Of a stretch of DNA of 64,000 bases, positions 29,279-39,561 are shown in pieces. The position numbers and the translations under genes were made by a program. The notes below the pieces were generated by a model that searched no databases, had not been told where the DNA came from, and was given only the letters and a program-made list of their open reading frames with translations. Location of the stretch: assembly GCA_946478305.1 (NCBI GenBank), contig CAMLBO010000003.1, forward strand, positions 52,092 to 116,091, given 5' to 3'. Positions within the stretch are counted from its first letter, which is position 1. Each line of letters starts with the position of its first letter. Source of the DNA: an uncultured Enterobacterales bacterium (GTDB lineage Bacteria; Pseudomonadota; Gammaproteobacteria; Enterobacterales; Enterobacteriaceae).

Positions 29279-30936
29279 CAGCTCCGGAATTTCGCTGGTG
29301 GGTTATACAAACCGCCAGACCAGTCGACCAAATCACTGACGCTGCCCGCCGCCAGCAGCGAACGGGTGGCGTCGGTGCGGCGAATTCCCATATCTTCAGG
29401 GAAGACCACCAGCTCCTGACGGCGCAGTTCGGCAACGCGTTTGGCGTCCACGCCCAGTCCGATATCCGTGATACCCGCCACCGCGGCGACCATCGCGCGG
29501 CGCTCTTCAAGCGTTCGAGCCCGGTGCAGATAGGCAATACCCTCTTCGGTCAGCACGTGCGTCACGTCGTCGCCGTAAATCATCACCGGCGCCAGCGGCA
29601 TACCGGACTCTTTGCCCACGTCTACTGCTTCAAGTTTCTCCACGAAGGTCGGTTTGCCACCGGCCTGATAGGTTTCCACCATCTGCACCACCAGCTTTTT
29701 ACCGCGAGCCAGCGGATCTGGCTCTTCAATCATGTCCAGCCATGCCGGGGTCGCATGTCGGCGACCATGCGGGTCATGGCCCATATTGGGTGCACCACCA
29801 AAACCGGCCAGACGGCCACGGGTTACCGTTGAGGAGTTCGCCAACCCATCCACCTGCAGGGTTGAACCGATAAACATGTCGACCGCGTACTGACCGGCCA
29901 TCTGGCAGAAGGCGCGATTGGAGCGCATCGAGCCGTCTGAGCCGGTGAAGAACACATCCGGACGGGCGCGGATATACTCTTCCATCCCCAGTTCACCGCC
30001 GAAACAGTGCACGGTATCGACCCAGCCGCTTTCAATGGCCGGGATCAGCGTCGGGTGCGGGTTCAGCGTCCAGTGTTTACAGATTTTTCCGCGCAGGCCG
30101 AGCTGTTCGCCGTAGGTTGGCAACAGCAGTTCGATAGCCGCGGTGTTAAAACCAATACCGTGGTTGAGTGACTGCACGTTGTGTTTAGCGTAAATGCCCT
30201 TGATCGCCATCATCGCCATCAGAACATGTACGGGTTTGATCAGGCGTGGGTCGCGGGTGAACAGCGGTTCAATAAAGAATGGGCGGTCGGCCACCACCAC
30301 GAAATCAATCCAGTCACCGGGAATATCCACACGCGGCAGGTCGCAGCCCTCCTCGACCAGTTCATTAACCTGAGCGATAACGATGCCGTTTTTGAAGGCA
30401 GCGGCTTCCACCAGCGCAGGTGTATCTTCGGTGCTTGCGCCGGTATAAAGATTGCCTTTGCGGTCAGCTTTGAAACCAGCGATCAGCGCAATATTGGGCA
30501 CTAAATCGACGTAGAGGCGGGAATAGAGCTCGATATAGGTATGAATCGCACCGATCTCCATCTGCCCGTCTTCCAGCAGCTGCGCGATGCGCAGGCTTTG
30601 CGGACCAGAGAAGGCGAAATCGAGTTTGCGAGCGATACCGCGCTCAAAAAGATCAAGATGCTCGGCGCGGCTGACGCTCGGCATGATCATATGCAAATCG
30701 TGAAGTTTTTCCGGGTTAACCTTAGCCAGCGAACGGGAAAGAAAATCGGCCTGTTTCTGATTATTCCCTTCCATCACCACCCGGTCGCCGGGGGCAATTA
30801 GCGTTTCAAGAATGGGGATAATCTGATCGGTGGGTAACACTTTGCCCTGAGCCACGGCCCGGACACTCTCAATCCGCCGCTGTTTCTCACTGCGGCGGGT
30901 GTCCCAAGCTCTGGTGGACTGCGGATGTTGCGTCAT
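29275..30936 (-). CDS. mdcA: MdcA, malonate decarboxylase alpha subunit (ACP transferase)
   Basis: Acetyl-S-ACP:malonate ACP transferase, which swaps acetate for malonate on the carrier. The start is set at ATG 30936 (MTQHPQSTRAWDTRR) with a GGGAGG site, giving 553 residues; a longer in-frame reading exists but has no family support. Conserved segments are VMEGNNQKQADFLSRSLA, the TGASTEDTPAL region, FTGSDGSMRSNRAFCQMAGQ and GGAPNMGHDPHGRRHATPAW. First gene of mdcABCDEFGH. Two short palindromes upstream (near 31.05 and 31.08 kb) are candidate MdcR sites. Confidence 0.95.
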   Translation of the reverse strand: MTQHPQSTRAWDTRRSEKQRRIESVRAVAQGKVLPTDQIIPILETLIAPGDRVVMEGNNQKQADFLSRSLAKVNPEKLHDLHMIMPSVSRAEHLDLFERGIARKLDFAFSGPQSLRIAQLLEDGQMEIGAIHTYIELYSRLYVDLVPNIALIAGFKADRKGNLYTGASTEDTPALVEAAAFKNGIVIAQVNELVEEGCDLPRVDIPGDWIDFVVVADRPFFIEPLFTRDPRLIKPVHVLMAMMAIKGIYAKHNVQSLNHGIGFNTAAIELLLPTYGEQLGLRGKICKHWTLNPHPTLIPAIESGWVDTVHCFGGELGMEEYIRARPDVFFTGSDGSMRSNRAFCQMAGQYAVDMFIGSTLQVDGLANSSTVTRGRLAGFGGAPNMGHDPHGRRHATPAWLDMIEEPDPLARGKKLVVQMVETYQAGGKPTFVEKLEAVDVGKESGMPLAPVMIYGDDVTHVLTEEGIAYLHRARTLEERRAMVAAVAGITDIGLGVDAKRVAELRRQELVVFPEDMGIRRTDATRSLLAAGSVSDLVDWSGGLYNPPAKFRSW

Positions 30937-31040
30937 GCCTGAACCTCCCTGGGTTAACTTGCCGGGCAGCGTGCGCTCTGGCAAGTGGCGGTGCATCGTA
31001 AATGCGTCGGATAATGAGTCCATTAAGTGTAGGAAGGGGA

Positions 31041-31053
31041 TGATGCAGCATCA
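31041..31053. promoter_or_regulatory. Palindrome upstream of mdcA (proximal)
   Basis: Perfect 13-base palindrome TGATGCAGCATCA, about 105 bases before the mdcA start. Candidate operator for MdcR or another regulator; identity unknown. Confidence 0.4.
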
Positions 31054-31072
31054 ATCAAGCGCAGGAGTCGAC

Positions 31073-31091
31073 CGTTACCCTTAGAGTAACG
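31073..31091. promoter_or_regulatory. Palindrome upstream of mdcA (distal), LysR-like
   Basis: CGTTAC, seven bases, GTAACG: an interrupted dyad of the T-N11-A kind that LysR-type regulators favour, about 137 bases before the mdcA start. It is the best candidate MdcR recognition site in the 298-base gap between mdcA and the bhsA-like gene. Confidence 0.45.
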
Positions 31092-31172
31092 ATTAAAAAC
31101 ATATTATTTAAAACAGCAGGTTATGAATGGGTAAAACAATCAAGTGCACAAAAAGGACATAAAAAAGAACAT

Positions 31173-31198
31173 AAAAAAGGGACGCCATCAGGCATCCC
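31173..31198 (-). terminator. Terminator of the bhsA-like gene
   Basis: On the minus strand GGGATGCC and GGCGTCCC pair (one mismatch) around a 4-base loop and are followed by TTTTTT, 37 bases after the stop of the bhsA-like gene. It insulates that gene from the mdc promoter. Confidence 0.8.
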
Positions 31199-31234
31199 TC
31201 TTCTTTTACCCACAGATATCCGTGGATATTGTTC

Positions 31235-31504
31235 TTATTTGAAGACTTCAGCCGTAGCGCTGATCTTTTTCTTCTCTTGGCCAGCAATAATCACGTAGTA
31301 CTTACCCCCTTTTTCGTCAGCCAATTTGGACAGCTCTTCTTTAGCATCCATTGGCGCGGTGTATTGGCCGGTAGTACTTACGGTACCGATAAGTGTGTAG
31401 CCTTTTTCTTTCGCGACTTCTTTGGTGATCATTTCTGCTGACATTGCGCTCATTGAAAATAAGCCTGCCACTAATGCCGCTGCCATAATTTTATAAGATT
31501 TCAT
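31235..31504 (-). CDS. BhsA/McbA/YhcN-family (DUF1471) periplasmic protein
   Basis: An 89-residue secreted protein. The signal peptide MKSYKIMAAALVAGLFSMSAMSA is cleaved near residue 23. The mature part has the family pattern of a short helix, the strand GYTLIGTVSTTG, a Lys/Asp-rich helix (DAKEELSKLADEKGGKYY) and a final beta strand with KISATAEVFK. Members respond to acid, peroxide or metals and affect biofilm; which paralogue this is cannot be told. It has its own terminator and a 234-base upstream gap after bioH, so it is monocistronic. E. coli has no such gene at this place. Confidence 0.85.
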   Translation of the reverse strand: MKSYKIMAAALVAGLFSMSAMSAEMITKEVAKEKGYTLIGTVSTTGQYTAPMDAKEELSKLADEKGGKYYVIIAGQEKKKISATAEVFK

Positions 31505-31738
31505 GAAGTTACCTCTAAAGAGTGATTATTATTAATGAAACTCCCGCGATAATAACGCCAGTGAAACCCGCGCTGGCGTGAACCTTCCCGGTCTAACACC
31601 AAAGTTTCCCCAGAAGCGCGTCTTTGATCGCAATGGCCGGAACGCAGCCATTCAGTCACTAAGCGGTATTATCCTCTTCAGTATTAATCACTTCTCAAAA
31701 TTAGCCAGCCAAAATGTGCAGAATAATTACATTACATT

Positions 31739-32509
31739 TCAATTTGTGACCAGGAACCGCATAATTTCTTCACAAAAGGCATCAGGGTGAGACACAAAAG
31801 GCGCATGTGCGGCTTTTTCCATCACCCGCGAGCTGGAGTCTGGCCAAATGATGTCGAGTAAACCGGCTACCCTGCGCGGCACCAGGCCATCCAGCGCGCC
31901 ATAAATACGCAGAAAAGGCATTGTCAGCTGGCGCATTGGCTGACGTAAATCGACCTGCCGCAATATCTCGAGCCCACCGTTCAGTACCTCTACCGCTGGC
32001 ATCGGTTGATCGAGCACCACCGCTTTCAACATACGTGCGTCCTGACGGGCACTCTCGCTGCCCAGCGTTTGCAGTGCCAGAAAGCGCTCGACGGTGCGCT
32101 GGAAATCTTCGCTCAGCTGATGCTCAAACCCGTGCAGGACTTCCGGGCGGATACCCGGCCACTCATCCTGTGCCGCAAAGCAGGGCGACGAAGCCACGGT
32201 GATCAGCGCATCAACACGATCTGGGGCCACCAGGGCAATCTGGCTGGCGACCAACCCGCCAAGCGACCAGCCCAGCCAGGCTGCTTTTTCAGGCGCTGCA
32301 GCAAGAACAATATCGGCCATCTCTTCGAGGCTCATCGGGCCAAAATCCTGGCTGCGCCCATAGCCCGGTAAATCCACCAGATGCAGCCGGAAATGCGGCG
32401 CAAGTCTGGCCGCAATGTAACGCCACACCTCTGCGTTCAATCCCCATCCGTGCAGCAGCACAAGATCGCGATCTCCTTCACCAAAGGTCTGCCAGTAGAG
32501 CCTGTTCAT
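31739..32509 (-). CDS. bioH: BioH, pimeloyl-[ACP] methyl ester esterase
   Basis: Removes the methyl group from pimeloyl-ACP methyl ester to free pimeloyl-ACP for biotin synthesis. I use the ATG at 32509 ([10 protein letters not shown]), which gives 256 residues, the E. coli length; an in-frame ATG eight codons upstream is possible but less likely. The alpha/beta-hydrolase triad is intact: S82 in GWSLGG, D207 in ALDGLVP and H235 in KAAHAPF. It is divergent from gntX, with 44 bases between the starts. Confidence 0.95.
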   Translation of the reverse strand: MNRLYWQTFGEGDRDLVLLHGWGLNAEVWRYIAARLAPHFRLHLVDLPGYGRSQDFGPMSLEEMADIVLAAAPEKAAWLGWSLGGLVASQIALVAPDRVDALITVASSPCFAAQDEWPGIRPEVLHGFEHQLSEDFQRTVERFLALQTLGSESARQDARMLKAVVLDQPMPAVEVLNGGLEILRQVDLRQPMRQLTMPFLRIYGALDGLVPRRVAGLLDIIWPDSSSRVMEKAAHAPFVSHPDAFCEEIMRFLVTN

Positions 32510-32553
32510 AAGGTAATGTCCGTTTGATTTCACAAATTAGGGAGGTGATAAAG

Positions 32554-33246
32554 ATGACGTTAAGGATAACAATTCGTGGCCTTTGCTGGCTATGCCAACA
32601 GCCGTTACATCTTGCCCGACACGGTATTTGCAGCCTGTGCGTTAAAAGCCTGCCACCGCCGCCATCCTGTTGCCCGCGTTGCGGCTTACCCAGCGCCAGT
32701 GAGACCTTAGACTGCGGCCGCTGCCTGCACAAGCCACCACCGTGGGACGTGATGATTTATACCACTGATTACCTGCCTCCGCTGAGCGGGCTGGTGATGC
32801 GGCTGAAGTTTTCCCGTCAGCCGGAGCTGGCCGTCACGCTGGCGCGTTTGCTGCTGCTGCGCTGGCTCACGCGCTTTCGTGCCGGAAACGTGGTGCGCCC
32901 CGATATTGTGCTCAGCGTACCGTTACACCGACGACGTTATTTGACCCGTGGATATAATCAAAGCGAATTACTGGCCCAGCCGCTGGCACGCTGGTTGAAC
33001 TGCCAGTACCGCCCGCAGGCCCTGCGCCGCATCCGCTCGACGCCAGCACAGCAGAGGCTGTCCGAGGCGGCCCGAAAACTGAATTTACGTAAGGCATTCC
33101 GGTGCGAAGAAGACTTTCGCGGAAAACACGTCGCCTTGATTGATGATGTGGTCACCACCGGCAGTACGCTGCGTGAAATCAGTAAAATTCTGCGCAATCA
33201 GGGGGTTGCATCACTACAGATCTGGTGTATCTGCCGGACCCTGTAG
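32554..33246 (+). CDS. gntX: GntX/ComF-family phosphoribosyltransferase-like protein
   Basis: ComF-family protein (YhgH/GntX), linked in E. coli to DNA use together with the hof genes; biochemical activity unproven. I pick the ATG at 32554, eight bases after GGGAGG, giving 230 residues; the frame is open to 32524. The N-terminal zinc-finger-like region has four CXXC-type pairs (CWLC, CSLC, CPRCG, CGRC). The C-terminal PRTase domain ends with the PRPP loop LIDDVVTTGSTLREI. It lies upstream of nfuA in the same direction. Confidence 0.92.
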   Translation: MTLRITIRGLCWLCQQPLHLARHGICSLCVKSLPPPPSCCPRCGLPSASETLDCGRCLHKPPPWDVMIYTTDYLPPLSGLVMRLKFSRQPELAVTLARLLLLRWLTRFRAGNVVRPDIVLSVPLHRRRYLTRGYNQSELLAQPLARWLNCQYRPQALRRIRSTPAQQRLSEAARKLNLRKAFRCEEDFRGKHVALIDDVVTTGSTLREISKILRNQGVASLQIWCICRTL

Positions 33247-33349
33247 CGTTGAGCACACACTGCTAACACCGTGGCCACTTGAAAGATGACGGGCAAAAGC
33301 AAAGGGCGTATTATAACCAACTGAAGCAGTCAACTATTGAGCCAATACT

Positions 33350-33925
33350 ATGATCCTTATTACCGATGCTGCCCAAGAGCACTTTGCCAAATTGCTGGCA
33401 AACCAGGAAGAAGGCACCCAGATCCGCGTATTCGTGATTAACCCCGGTACGCCTACCGCCGAATGCGGTGTCTCTTATTGTCCACCTGACGCGGTGGAAG
33501 CTACTGATACTGAACTGAAATTCGAGAAGCTTTCTGCGTTCATCGACGAATTGAGCAAGCCATATCTGGCTGATGCCGAAATCGACTTTGTTACTGACCA
33601 GCTGGGTTCGCAGCTGACCCTGAAAGCGCCTAACGCCAAAATGCGTAAAGTGGCTGACGATGCCCCACTGATGGAACGCGTTGAATATCAGCTGCAGTCA
33701 CAAATCAACCCGCAGTTGGCCAGCCACGGCGGCCGCGTGTCATTGATGGAAATCACCGATGACGGCATCGCCATCCTGCAATTCGGCGGCGGTTGTAACG
33801 GTTGTTCCATGATCGATGTCACCCTGAAAGACGGCATCGAAAAAGACCTGCTGAAAAACTTCCCGGAGCTGAAAGGCGTCCGTGACCTCACCGAGCATCA
33901 GCGCGGCGAGCACTCATTCTACTGA
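33350..33925 (+). CDS. nfuA: NfuA, Fe/S biogenesis carrier
   Basis: Carries and delivers Fe-S clusters to apo-proteins, including under oxidative stress or iron limitation, and supports lipoyl synthase. The product has 191 residues, the E. coli length. An N-terminal degenerate A-type domain (about 1-95) is followed by the Nfu domain with the cluster ligands C149 and C152 in GGGCNGCSM. It is followed by a strong terminator and then convergent malQ. In E. coli gntT sits between nfuA and malQ; here it does not. Confidence 0.97.
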   Translation: MILITDAAQEHFAKLLANQEEGTQIRVFVINPGTPTAECGVSYCPPDAVEATDTELKFEKLSAFIDELSKPYLADAEIDFVTDQLGSQLTLKAPNAKMRKVADDAPLMERVEYQLQSQINPQLASHGGRVSLMEITDDGIAILQFGGGCNGCSMIDVTLKDGIEKDLLKNFPELKGVRDLTEHQRGEHSFY

Positions 33926-33949
33926 TCAAACCTTGATTGGCTTGAATGC

Positions 33950-33981
33950 AAAAAGCACCCGTCTAACCGGGTGCTTTTTTT
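33950..33981. terminator. Bidirectional terminator between nfuA and malQ
   Basis: AAAA, GCACCCG (33955-33961), 6-base loop, CGGGTGC (33968-33974), T-run. Symmetric flanks, so it can serve both convergent genes. Confidence 0.9.
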
Positions 33982-33990
33982 ATGGTTCAT

Positions 33991-36066
33991 TCAGCCCTTT
34001 CTTCTGCGGTCCAAATCCTTAATCAACCGGTTTATCCAGTCGTCACTGAACATCTCATCAAGGCTTCGAATTAATTTACGCTGCCAGTTGGGATATTCAG
34101 TATTCGTGCCAGGTACATTCACCGGCGTCGCCATATCCAGCCAGTCTTCCGGTTGCAGGCCGAGCAAGGCGCTGGCGCTGTCTGCCAGATAGCGTTGCAA
34201 GCCACGGTTGAGCGCAGGTGTCATCGCCATTTTATCAGCCTGATGCCCGACGCTTTTTGCCACGCAACCGTGCCGGTGCAGCGCATCAAGCAGCGCCTGC
34301 TTGCTGGCTTGCCGCTCACCGCGCAGGGCAGCCAGCACAGTTGGGTCAGGGTAAATGCCCAGCGTCTCACCGAGCGTTAAATCCCCGGCCTCCCAGTACC
34401 CACGCAGCGTCGGTAAATCGTGGGTCGTGACCGTGGCCATCGCCTGCACGACATAGCCTTGTGGTGCACGGTAAACACCCTTTTTTTCCTGCTCAAAATA
34501 GAGCACTTTGTAGGAATAAACACCGCTCTCATGCAGGCTGGCAACAATCTCTTTAGGCACCGTGCCAAGATCTTCACCAATCACCATGCACTGATGCCGC
34601 TGACTCTCCAGCGCCAGCACGCCGAGCAAATCGTCGAGGGGGTAACGGACGTAAGCGCCTTTACCCGCATGTTCATGCGCCGGTATCCACCACAGGCGCA
34701 TCAGTCCCATCACATGGTCGATGCGCAGCGCACCGCACTCCGCCATATTGGCCCGCAGCAAATCGATAAACGGCTGATAGGCGCGCTCTTTCATCACATG
34801 TGGATCAATAGGTGGAAGCCCCCAGTTCTGCCCTTGTGGACCGAGAATATCCGGCGGAGCTCCGATAGTCGCCTTCAGGCAATAGAGCGCCGTGTCCGAC
34901 CAGGTTTCCGCCCCCCCTTCGGCCACGCCAACGGCCAGATCCCGGTAAAGTCCGAGCGGCATCCCCAGCGCAACGCTAGTCTGATAACAGTCAGAAAACT
35001 GCACATGCGCCAGCCACTGTAACCACAGATAGAATTCAATTTCGTCGGCATAGCGTTCGCAAAATTCTGCCACGTCCGGGCTATGAATATCACGGTAGGG
35101 TTCTGGCCAGACCGGCCAGCCCCACAGGCCTAAATCGAGGTCGCGCAGATGGACATGCAGTGCGTCGAACACGCCCTGCTGACGCAGGCTGTCGCCGCCA
35201 AGATGCACAAAGCGGCGAAAGTCTCGCTTGCGCTGGCTGGCTTCGGGGACATCGCAAAACATTTTCCACGCCAGATTGAGCGCTTCCAGCTTTAACTTCA
35301 TCACCTGTGGATAATCCACATACTCCACGCTTCGCGCCTGATGCAGCGCGTCGCGGGTGACGGGTAACTGCCACCAGCGCTGAGCCTCCTCACTGCGTAC
35401 AAACTCCTCCACCTGATTGACGTCGATGTAGGTGACGTTCAGCCAGCGGCGTGACGACGGGCTGTAAGGGCTGGCACTCAGCGGGTTGGCCGGATAAAGC
35501 GCGTGAATCGGGTTGAGGCCAACAAAGGCCCCGCCGCGCTTACCGACTTCTTCTACCATTCGCTTTAGATCGCCAAAATCGCCAACGCCCCAGTTATGCT
35601 CAGAGCGCAGGGTGTAAAGCTGGACAGTCGCGCCCCACAACTTCTCCCCCGCCAGCAGCTGAGGCGGTTCATAGCAGCGGCGCGGCGCAATAATAATGCG
35701 GCATCCACACGTATTTTTACCCCAGTTCAGGGTCAGATGGTGGTAACCCACCGGTAACTCCGCGGGTAGCCGCAGTGTCGCCCCATTGGCCAACGTCCCT
35801 TCAGTACGATCGCCGTTTTCCTGCGTCAGTTGCCAACGGAATGCCTGACCGCCCTGCGGCGTAAGCACCCCCGGTGCGCCCTGATAAAATACCTGCACGA
35901 AGGGTAGCGGCAGGGCCTCTTCCTGATGATTCTCCCCGCGCCCCATTGCCGCCAACAGCGCCTGTTTGGTGTCGTCAGAAACCGACTGCACCTCATCACG
36001 CATGTTAATAAAACTGTCTACAATCCCTGCCTGCTGTGCTGCCAGTTCGAGTTGCTTGCCCTCCAT
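33991..36066 (-). CDS. malQ: MalQ, 4-alpha-glucanotransferase (amylomaltase)
   Basis: GH77 enzyme that transfers maltodextrin segments and releases glucose, building dextrins for MalP. The start is at ATG 36066 (MEGKQLELAAQQAG), eight bases after the malP stop and behind AGGAG; the longer reading runs into malP. It has 691 residues (E. coli 694). Catalytic blocks are GALRIDHVMGLMRLWWIP (nucleophile Asp), VIGEDLGTVP (acid/base Glu) and TTHDLPTLRGYW (stabilising Asp). Second gene of malPQ. Confidence 0.96.
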   Translation of the reverse strand: MEGKQLELAAQQAGIVDSFINMRDEVQSVSDDTKQALLAAMGRGENHQEEALPLPFVQVFYQGAPGVLTPQGGQAFRWQLTQENGDRTEGTLANGATLRLPAELPVGYHHLTLNWGKNTCGCRIIIAPRRCYEPPQLLAGEKLWGATVQLYTLRSEHNWGVGDFGDLKRMVEEVGKRGGAFVGLNPIHALYPANPLSASPYSPSSRRWLNVTYIDVNQVEEFVRSEEAQRWWQLPVTRDALHQARSVEYVDYPQVMKLKLEALNLAWKMFCDVPEASQRKRDFRRFVHLGGDSLRQQGVFDALHVHLRDLDLGLWGWPVWPEPYRDIHSPDVAEFCERYADEIEFYLWLQWLAHVQFSDCYQTSVALGMPLGLYRDLAVGVAEGGAETWSDTALYCLKATIGAPPDILGPQGQNWGLPPIDPHVMKERAYQPFIDLLRANMAECGALRIDHVMGLMRLWWIPAHEHAGKGAYVRYPLDDLLGVLALESQRHQCMVIGEDLGTVPKEIVASLHESGVYSYKVLYFEQEKKGVYRAPQGYVVQAMATVTTHDLPTLRGYWEAGDLTLGETLGIYPDPTVLAALRGERQASKQALLDALHRHGCVAKSVGHQADKMAMTPALNRGLQRYLADSASALLGLQPEDWLDMATPVNVPGTNTEYPNWQRKLIRSLDEMFSDDWINRLIKDLDRRRKG

Positions 36067-36074
36067 GCCTGCTC

Positions 36075-38495
36075 CTAACGTTTTGCCTGCCAGATGCGCT
36101 GCTGATAATCGCGGATAGAACGGTCTGCGCTGAACATCCCGACGCGGGCGGTATTGAGTATCGCCCGGCGCGTCCATTCCTCGGCGTCGCGGTACAGCGC
36201 ATCCACTTTTCTCTGCGCCTCGCAGTAGGCGGCGAAGTCGGCCAGCACCAAATACGGGTCACCGCCCTCTTTGAAGCTGTTGAGCATCAGATCGAAGGCA
36301 TGCTTGTCGCCGTGACTAAAAAAGCCGCTGGCCAGTTCATCCAAAATGGCTTTCAGGTGTTTATCTTTTTTCACCACGCTTTGCGGTTTATAGCCTTTCT
36401 TTTGCAGTGCTTTGACGCCATCAACGTCCAGCCCAAAGATAAAGATGTTTTCGTCACCGACCTGTTCGGCGATTTCAACATTCGCGCCGTCAAGGGTACC
36501 GATAGTCAGCGCACCGTTCAGCGCCAGTTTCATGTTGCCGGTACCTGAGGCCTCTTTCCCGGCGGTAGAAATCTGCTCTGACACGTCAGCCGCCGGGATC
36601 ATCAATTCCGCGACAGATACCGAATAGTCTGGAATGAACACCACTTTGAGGCGATCGCCGACGATCGGATCGTTGTTGATCTTCTCCGCGACCAGATTGA
36701 TCGCATAGATAATATTTTTCGCCAGATAGTAGCCCGGTGCAGCTTTGGCCCCGAACAGAAATACGCGCGGCAGGATGTCCAGTTTCGGGTTATCGCGCAG
36801 TTGCCGGTAGAGCGAGAGAATATGCAGCAGGTTGAGATGCTGGCGTTTGTATTCGTGCAGGCGTTTGATCTGCACATCAAAGATGGCCTCGGGGTTGAGC
36901 TTGATTCCCATGCGGTGCCAGACGTACTCTGCCAGCCTCACTTTATTCTCATGCTTGATTTTGCGGTAATGTTTGCAGAATTTTTTGTCTTTAACGCCGC
37001 TTTCCAACCCTTTCAGCAGGTCGAGATTTGTCACCCAACTGTCGGTTTTCAGGCGTTCATCAATCAGCGCTGACAGCGCCGGATTACACTGTTTAATCCA
37101 GCGGCGCGGCGTGATGCCGTTGGTGACGTTGTGGAACTTCTCCGGCCATAGCTGGTGATATTCAGGGAACAGGTCTTTAACCACTAGGTCAGAATGCAGC
37201 GCAGCCACGCCGTTGACTGCAAAACCAGCCACCACGCACAGGTTAGCCATGCGCACCTGTTTGTCATGGTGCACCGCCAGTTTGGCCCAGACGGCTTCAT
37301 CACCGGGCCACACGTTACTGACCTGTTTCTTAAAGTTGGCATTAATCTGTTTGATTATCTGGAAGTGGCGCGGTAGCAGGCTGCGCACCAGTTTTTCGTC
37401 CCAGGTTTCCAACGCCTCAGGCATCAGCGTGTGGTTGGTGTAAGCAAAGGTGCGGCTGGTAATGTGCCAGGCATCTTTCCAGCTCATCTGATGTTCATCG
37501 AGCAGGACGCGCAGCATTTCAGGAATGGCGATGGTCGGATGGGTGTCATTAAGTTGAATCACCTCGTAGTCCGGCAATTCAGAAATCTTACGCCCGAGGA
37601 AGTGGTGGCGGCGCAGGATATCGGCCGCCGAGCAGGCGCACTGGAAATATTGCTGCATCAGGCGCAGGCGTTTACCTGCCTGATGGTTGTCATTCGGGTA
37701 AAGCACTTTAGTCAGCTTCGCGGCGTCGATGCCCTGCTGCTCCGCTTTGAGAAATTCGCCGTCGTTAAACTTCTCTAAGTCAAACGGATGTGGATGGGTG
37801 GCTTCCCAAAGACGCAACGGCTGAGTCACACCGTTGCGATAGCCGAGCACCGGAAGATCCCAGGCTTCACCGCGTAGGGTAAACTCTGGCTCCCAGCGCA
37901 CCGTTCCGTTGTCATTTTTCACTACTTTGCCGCCGATACCTACGCTGACCGCCAGCGAACTGTTGTGGCGAAACCAGGGGTATTCACTGCGGTGCCAGTC
38001 ATCCGGCGACTCTTTCTGATGCCCGTCAACAAAACGTTGACGGAACAGGCCGTACTGATAATTCAAACCGTAGCCAATGGCCGGTTGCCCGACCGATGCC
38101 ATCGCATCGAGGTAGCAGGCAGCCAGCCTGCCCAGCCCGCCGTTTCCCAATGCCGGGTCAATTTCTTCTTCCAGCAAGTCAGTCAGGTTGATATCAAACT
38201 GCTCGAGCGCACTGGCAATTTTCTCATACCAGCCCAGATTAATGAGGTTGTTACCTGTCAGACGGCCGACCAAAAACTCCATTGAAATATAATTCACATG
38301 CCGATGAATTTTCTGCCGTTTCTTGCTGGCAGGGACGGTATCGTTTTGCGGCGGCAGCTGTTCAGCCACGGCAGCGCTGATGGCGTGCCACCACTGGTGC
38401 CGGGTCATATCCCAGGCTGAAGTGAGTCCAAACGCTTGCCACTGGCGGGTTAACGCGGCCAAAAAAACATCATGCTTAAGAGTAGGTTTGGTCAT
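36075..38495 (-). CDS. malP: MalP, maltodextrin phosphorylase
   Basis: PLP-dependent GT35 phosphorylase that cleaves maltodextrins to glucose-1-phosphate. The product has 806 residues (E. coli 797). The PLP-binding Lys is in [19 protein letters not shown]; other conserved parts are [22 protein letters not shown] and the [10 protein letters not shown] block. First gene of malPQ. malT, which in E. coli lies divergently right upstream, is absent here: a terminator, an ERIC element and ulaF lie there instead. Possible MalT-box-like sequences are listed separately. Confidence 0.96.
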   Translation of the reverse strand: MTKPTLKHDVFLAALTRQWQAFGLTSAWDMTRHQWWHAISAAVAEQLPPQNDTVPASKKRQKIHRHVNYISMEFLVGRLTGNNLINLGWYEKIASALEQFDINLTDLLEEEIDPALGNGGLGRLAACYLDAMASVGQPAIGYGLNYQYGLFRQRFVDGHQKESPDDWHRSEYPWFRHNSSLAVSVGIGGKVVKNDNGTVRWEPEFTLRGEAWDLPVLGYRNGVTQPLRLWEATHPHPFDLEKFNDGEFLKAEQQGIDAAKLTKVLYPNDNHQAGKRLRLMQQYFQCACSAADILRRHHFLGRKISELPDYEVIQLNDTHPTIAIPEMLRVLLDEHQMSWKDAWHITSRTFAYTNHTLMPEALETWDEKLVRSLLPRHFQIIKQINANFKKQVSNVWPGDEAVWAKLAVHHDKQVRMANLCVVAGFAVNGVAALHSDLVVKDLFPEYHQLWPEKFHNVTNGITPRRWIKQCNPALSALIDERLKTDSWVTNLDLLKGLESGVKDKKFCKHYRKIKHENKVRLAEYVWHRMGIKLNPEAIFDVQIKRLHEYKRQHLNLLHILSLYRQLRDNPKLDILPRVFLFGAKAAPGYYLAKNIIYAINLVAEKINNDPIVGDRLKVVFIPDYSVSVAELMIPAADVSEQISTAGKEASGTGNMKLALNGALTIGTLDGANVEIAEQVGDENIFIFGLDVDGVKALQKKGYKPQSVVKKDKHLKAILDELASGFFSHGDKHAFDLMLNSFKEGGDPYLVLADFAAYCEAQRKVDALYRDAEEWTRRAILNTARVGMFSADRSIRDYQQRIWQAKR

Positions 38496-38525
38496 AAGGC
38501 AGCTCTTTCCTTTTCATTAATCAAC

Positions 38526-38605
38526 CGGGAGAAGAAGTCTGTTTTAGCTTTATTTGGGGATCAAAGCGTGATCTGTGATCACTTATAGGTATAAACCCTA
38601 TGAGG
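38526..38605. promoter_or_regulatory. malP promoter region with weak MalT-box-like sites
   Basis: Three ten-base stretches on the plus strand partly match the MalT box GGGGA(T/G)GAGG: CGGGAGAAGA (38526-38535), GGGGATCAAA (38556-38565) and CCCTATGAGG (38596-38605). Each has six or seven matches, so the assignment is weak. A 15-base palindrome GTGATCTGTGATCAC lies at 38568-38582; its spacing is one base too long for a standard CRP site. Confidence 0.3.
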
Positions 38606-38606
38606 C

Positions 38607-38637
38607 AAAAAAGCTCATCATGTGAACGTGATGAGCT
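38607..38637 (-). terminator. Terminator of the ula operon
   Basis: On the minus strand AGCTCATCA and TGATGAGCT (38612-38620 and 38629-38637) form a 9-bp stem with an 8-base loop followed by T6 (38607-38612). It reads in the ulaABCDEF direction but lies about 235 bases after the ulaF stop, beyond an ERIC element. Confidence 0.75.
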
Positions 38638-38650
38638 CGGGAATCTGTCG

Positions 38651-38852
<202 letters not shown>

Positions 38853-38871
38853 AATATTAATGATGTTGCGG

Positions 38872-39561
38872 CTATTTCTGCCCGTAATAGGCATCCGGCC
38901 CATGTTTGCGGGTGAAATGTTTGTTCAGCAGATAACTGTCCATCGGCGACATCTGCCGGTTCAGCGTTCCGGTGATCCAGGCCATTTTCGCCACTTCTTC
39001 CAGTACCACTGCGTTGTGTACTGCCAGTTCCGGCGAACTTCCCCAACAGAAGGGCCCGTGCTGTGACACCAAAATTCCCGGCATATGCAGCGGATCCGTA
39101 TCGCCCAGCGTTTCGGCGATCACCTTGCCGGTTTCCAGTTCATACTGCCCCGCTACCTCCTGCCTGCTCAATGGCCGAGTGCAGGGAATCGCTCCCGCGA
39201 AATAGTCTGCATGAGTGGTGCCCAGCGCCGGGATCGACACGCCAGCCTGCGCCCAGGAGGTGGCATAAGTCGAATGGGTATGCACAATACCGCCAAGCTC
39301 GGGGAACCTGGCATAGAGTTCAAGGTGAGTTGCCGTATCGGACGAAGGTTTGAAGTGCCCCTCCACCACCTCGCCCCGCGGGTTAACCACGACCATGTCA
39401 TCAGCGGCCATGAGGTCGTACTCCACACCGCTGGGTTTAATGACCACCAACCCGGAAGTTCTGTCGATGCCGCTGACGTTTCCCCAGGTGAAGGTCACTA
39501 ATCCTCGCGCCGGCAGGGCCATATTGGCGGCAAAAACCTGCTGTTTGAGCTGCTCTAACAT
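38872..39561 (-). CDS. ulaF: UlaF, L-ribulose-5-phosphate 4-epimerase
   Basis: Last enzyme of the L-ascorbate route: converts L-ribulose-5-P to D-xylulose-5-P, which enters the pentose phosphate pathway. The product has 229 residues (E. coli 228), class II aldolase fold. Metal-binding His are in [14 protein letters not shown] and near the C-terminal [11 protein letters not shown]. It ends in DAYYGQK as the family does. Final gene of ulaABCDEF, overlapping ulaE by seven bases. An ERIC element lies immediately downstream, between this stop and the operon terminator. Confidence 0.95.
   Translation of the reverse strand: MLEQLKQQVFAANMALPARGLVTFTWGNVSGIDRTSGLVVIKPSGVEYDLMAADDMVVVNPRGEVVEGHFKPSSDTATHLELYARFPELGGIVHTHSTYATSWAQAGVSIPALGTTHADYFAGAIPCTRPLSRQEVAGQYELETGKVIAETLGDTDPLHMPGILVSQHGPFCWGSSPELAVHNAVVLEEVAKMAWITGTLNRQMSPMDSYLLNKHFTRKHGPDAYYGQK

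Noticed and set aside
38568..38582. CRP site upstream of malP
   Set aside because: GTGATC-TGT-GATCAC is a good palindrome but the spacing between GTGA and TCAC is seven bases, not six, and malPQ is classically controlled by MalT.
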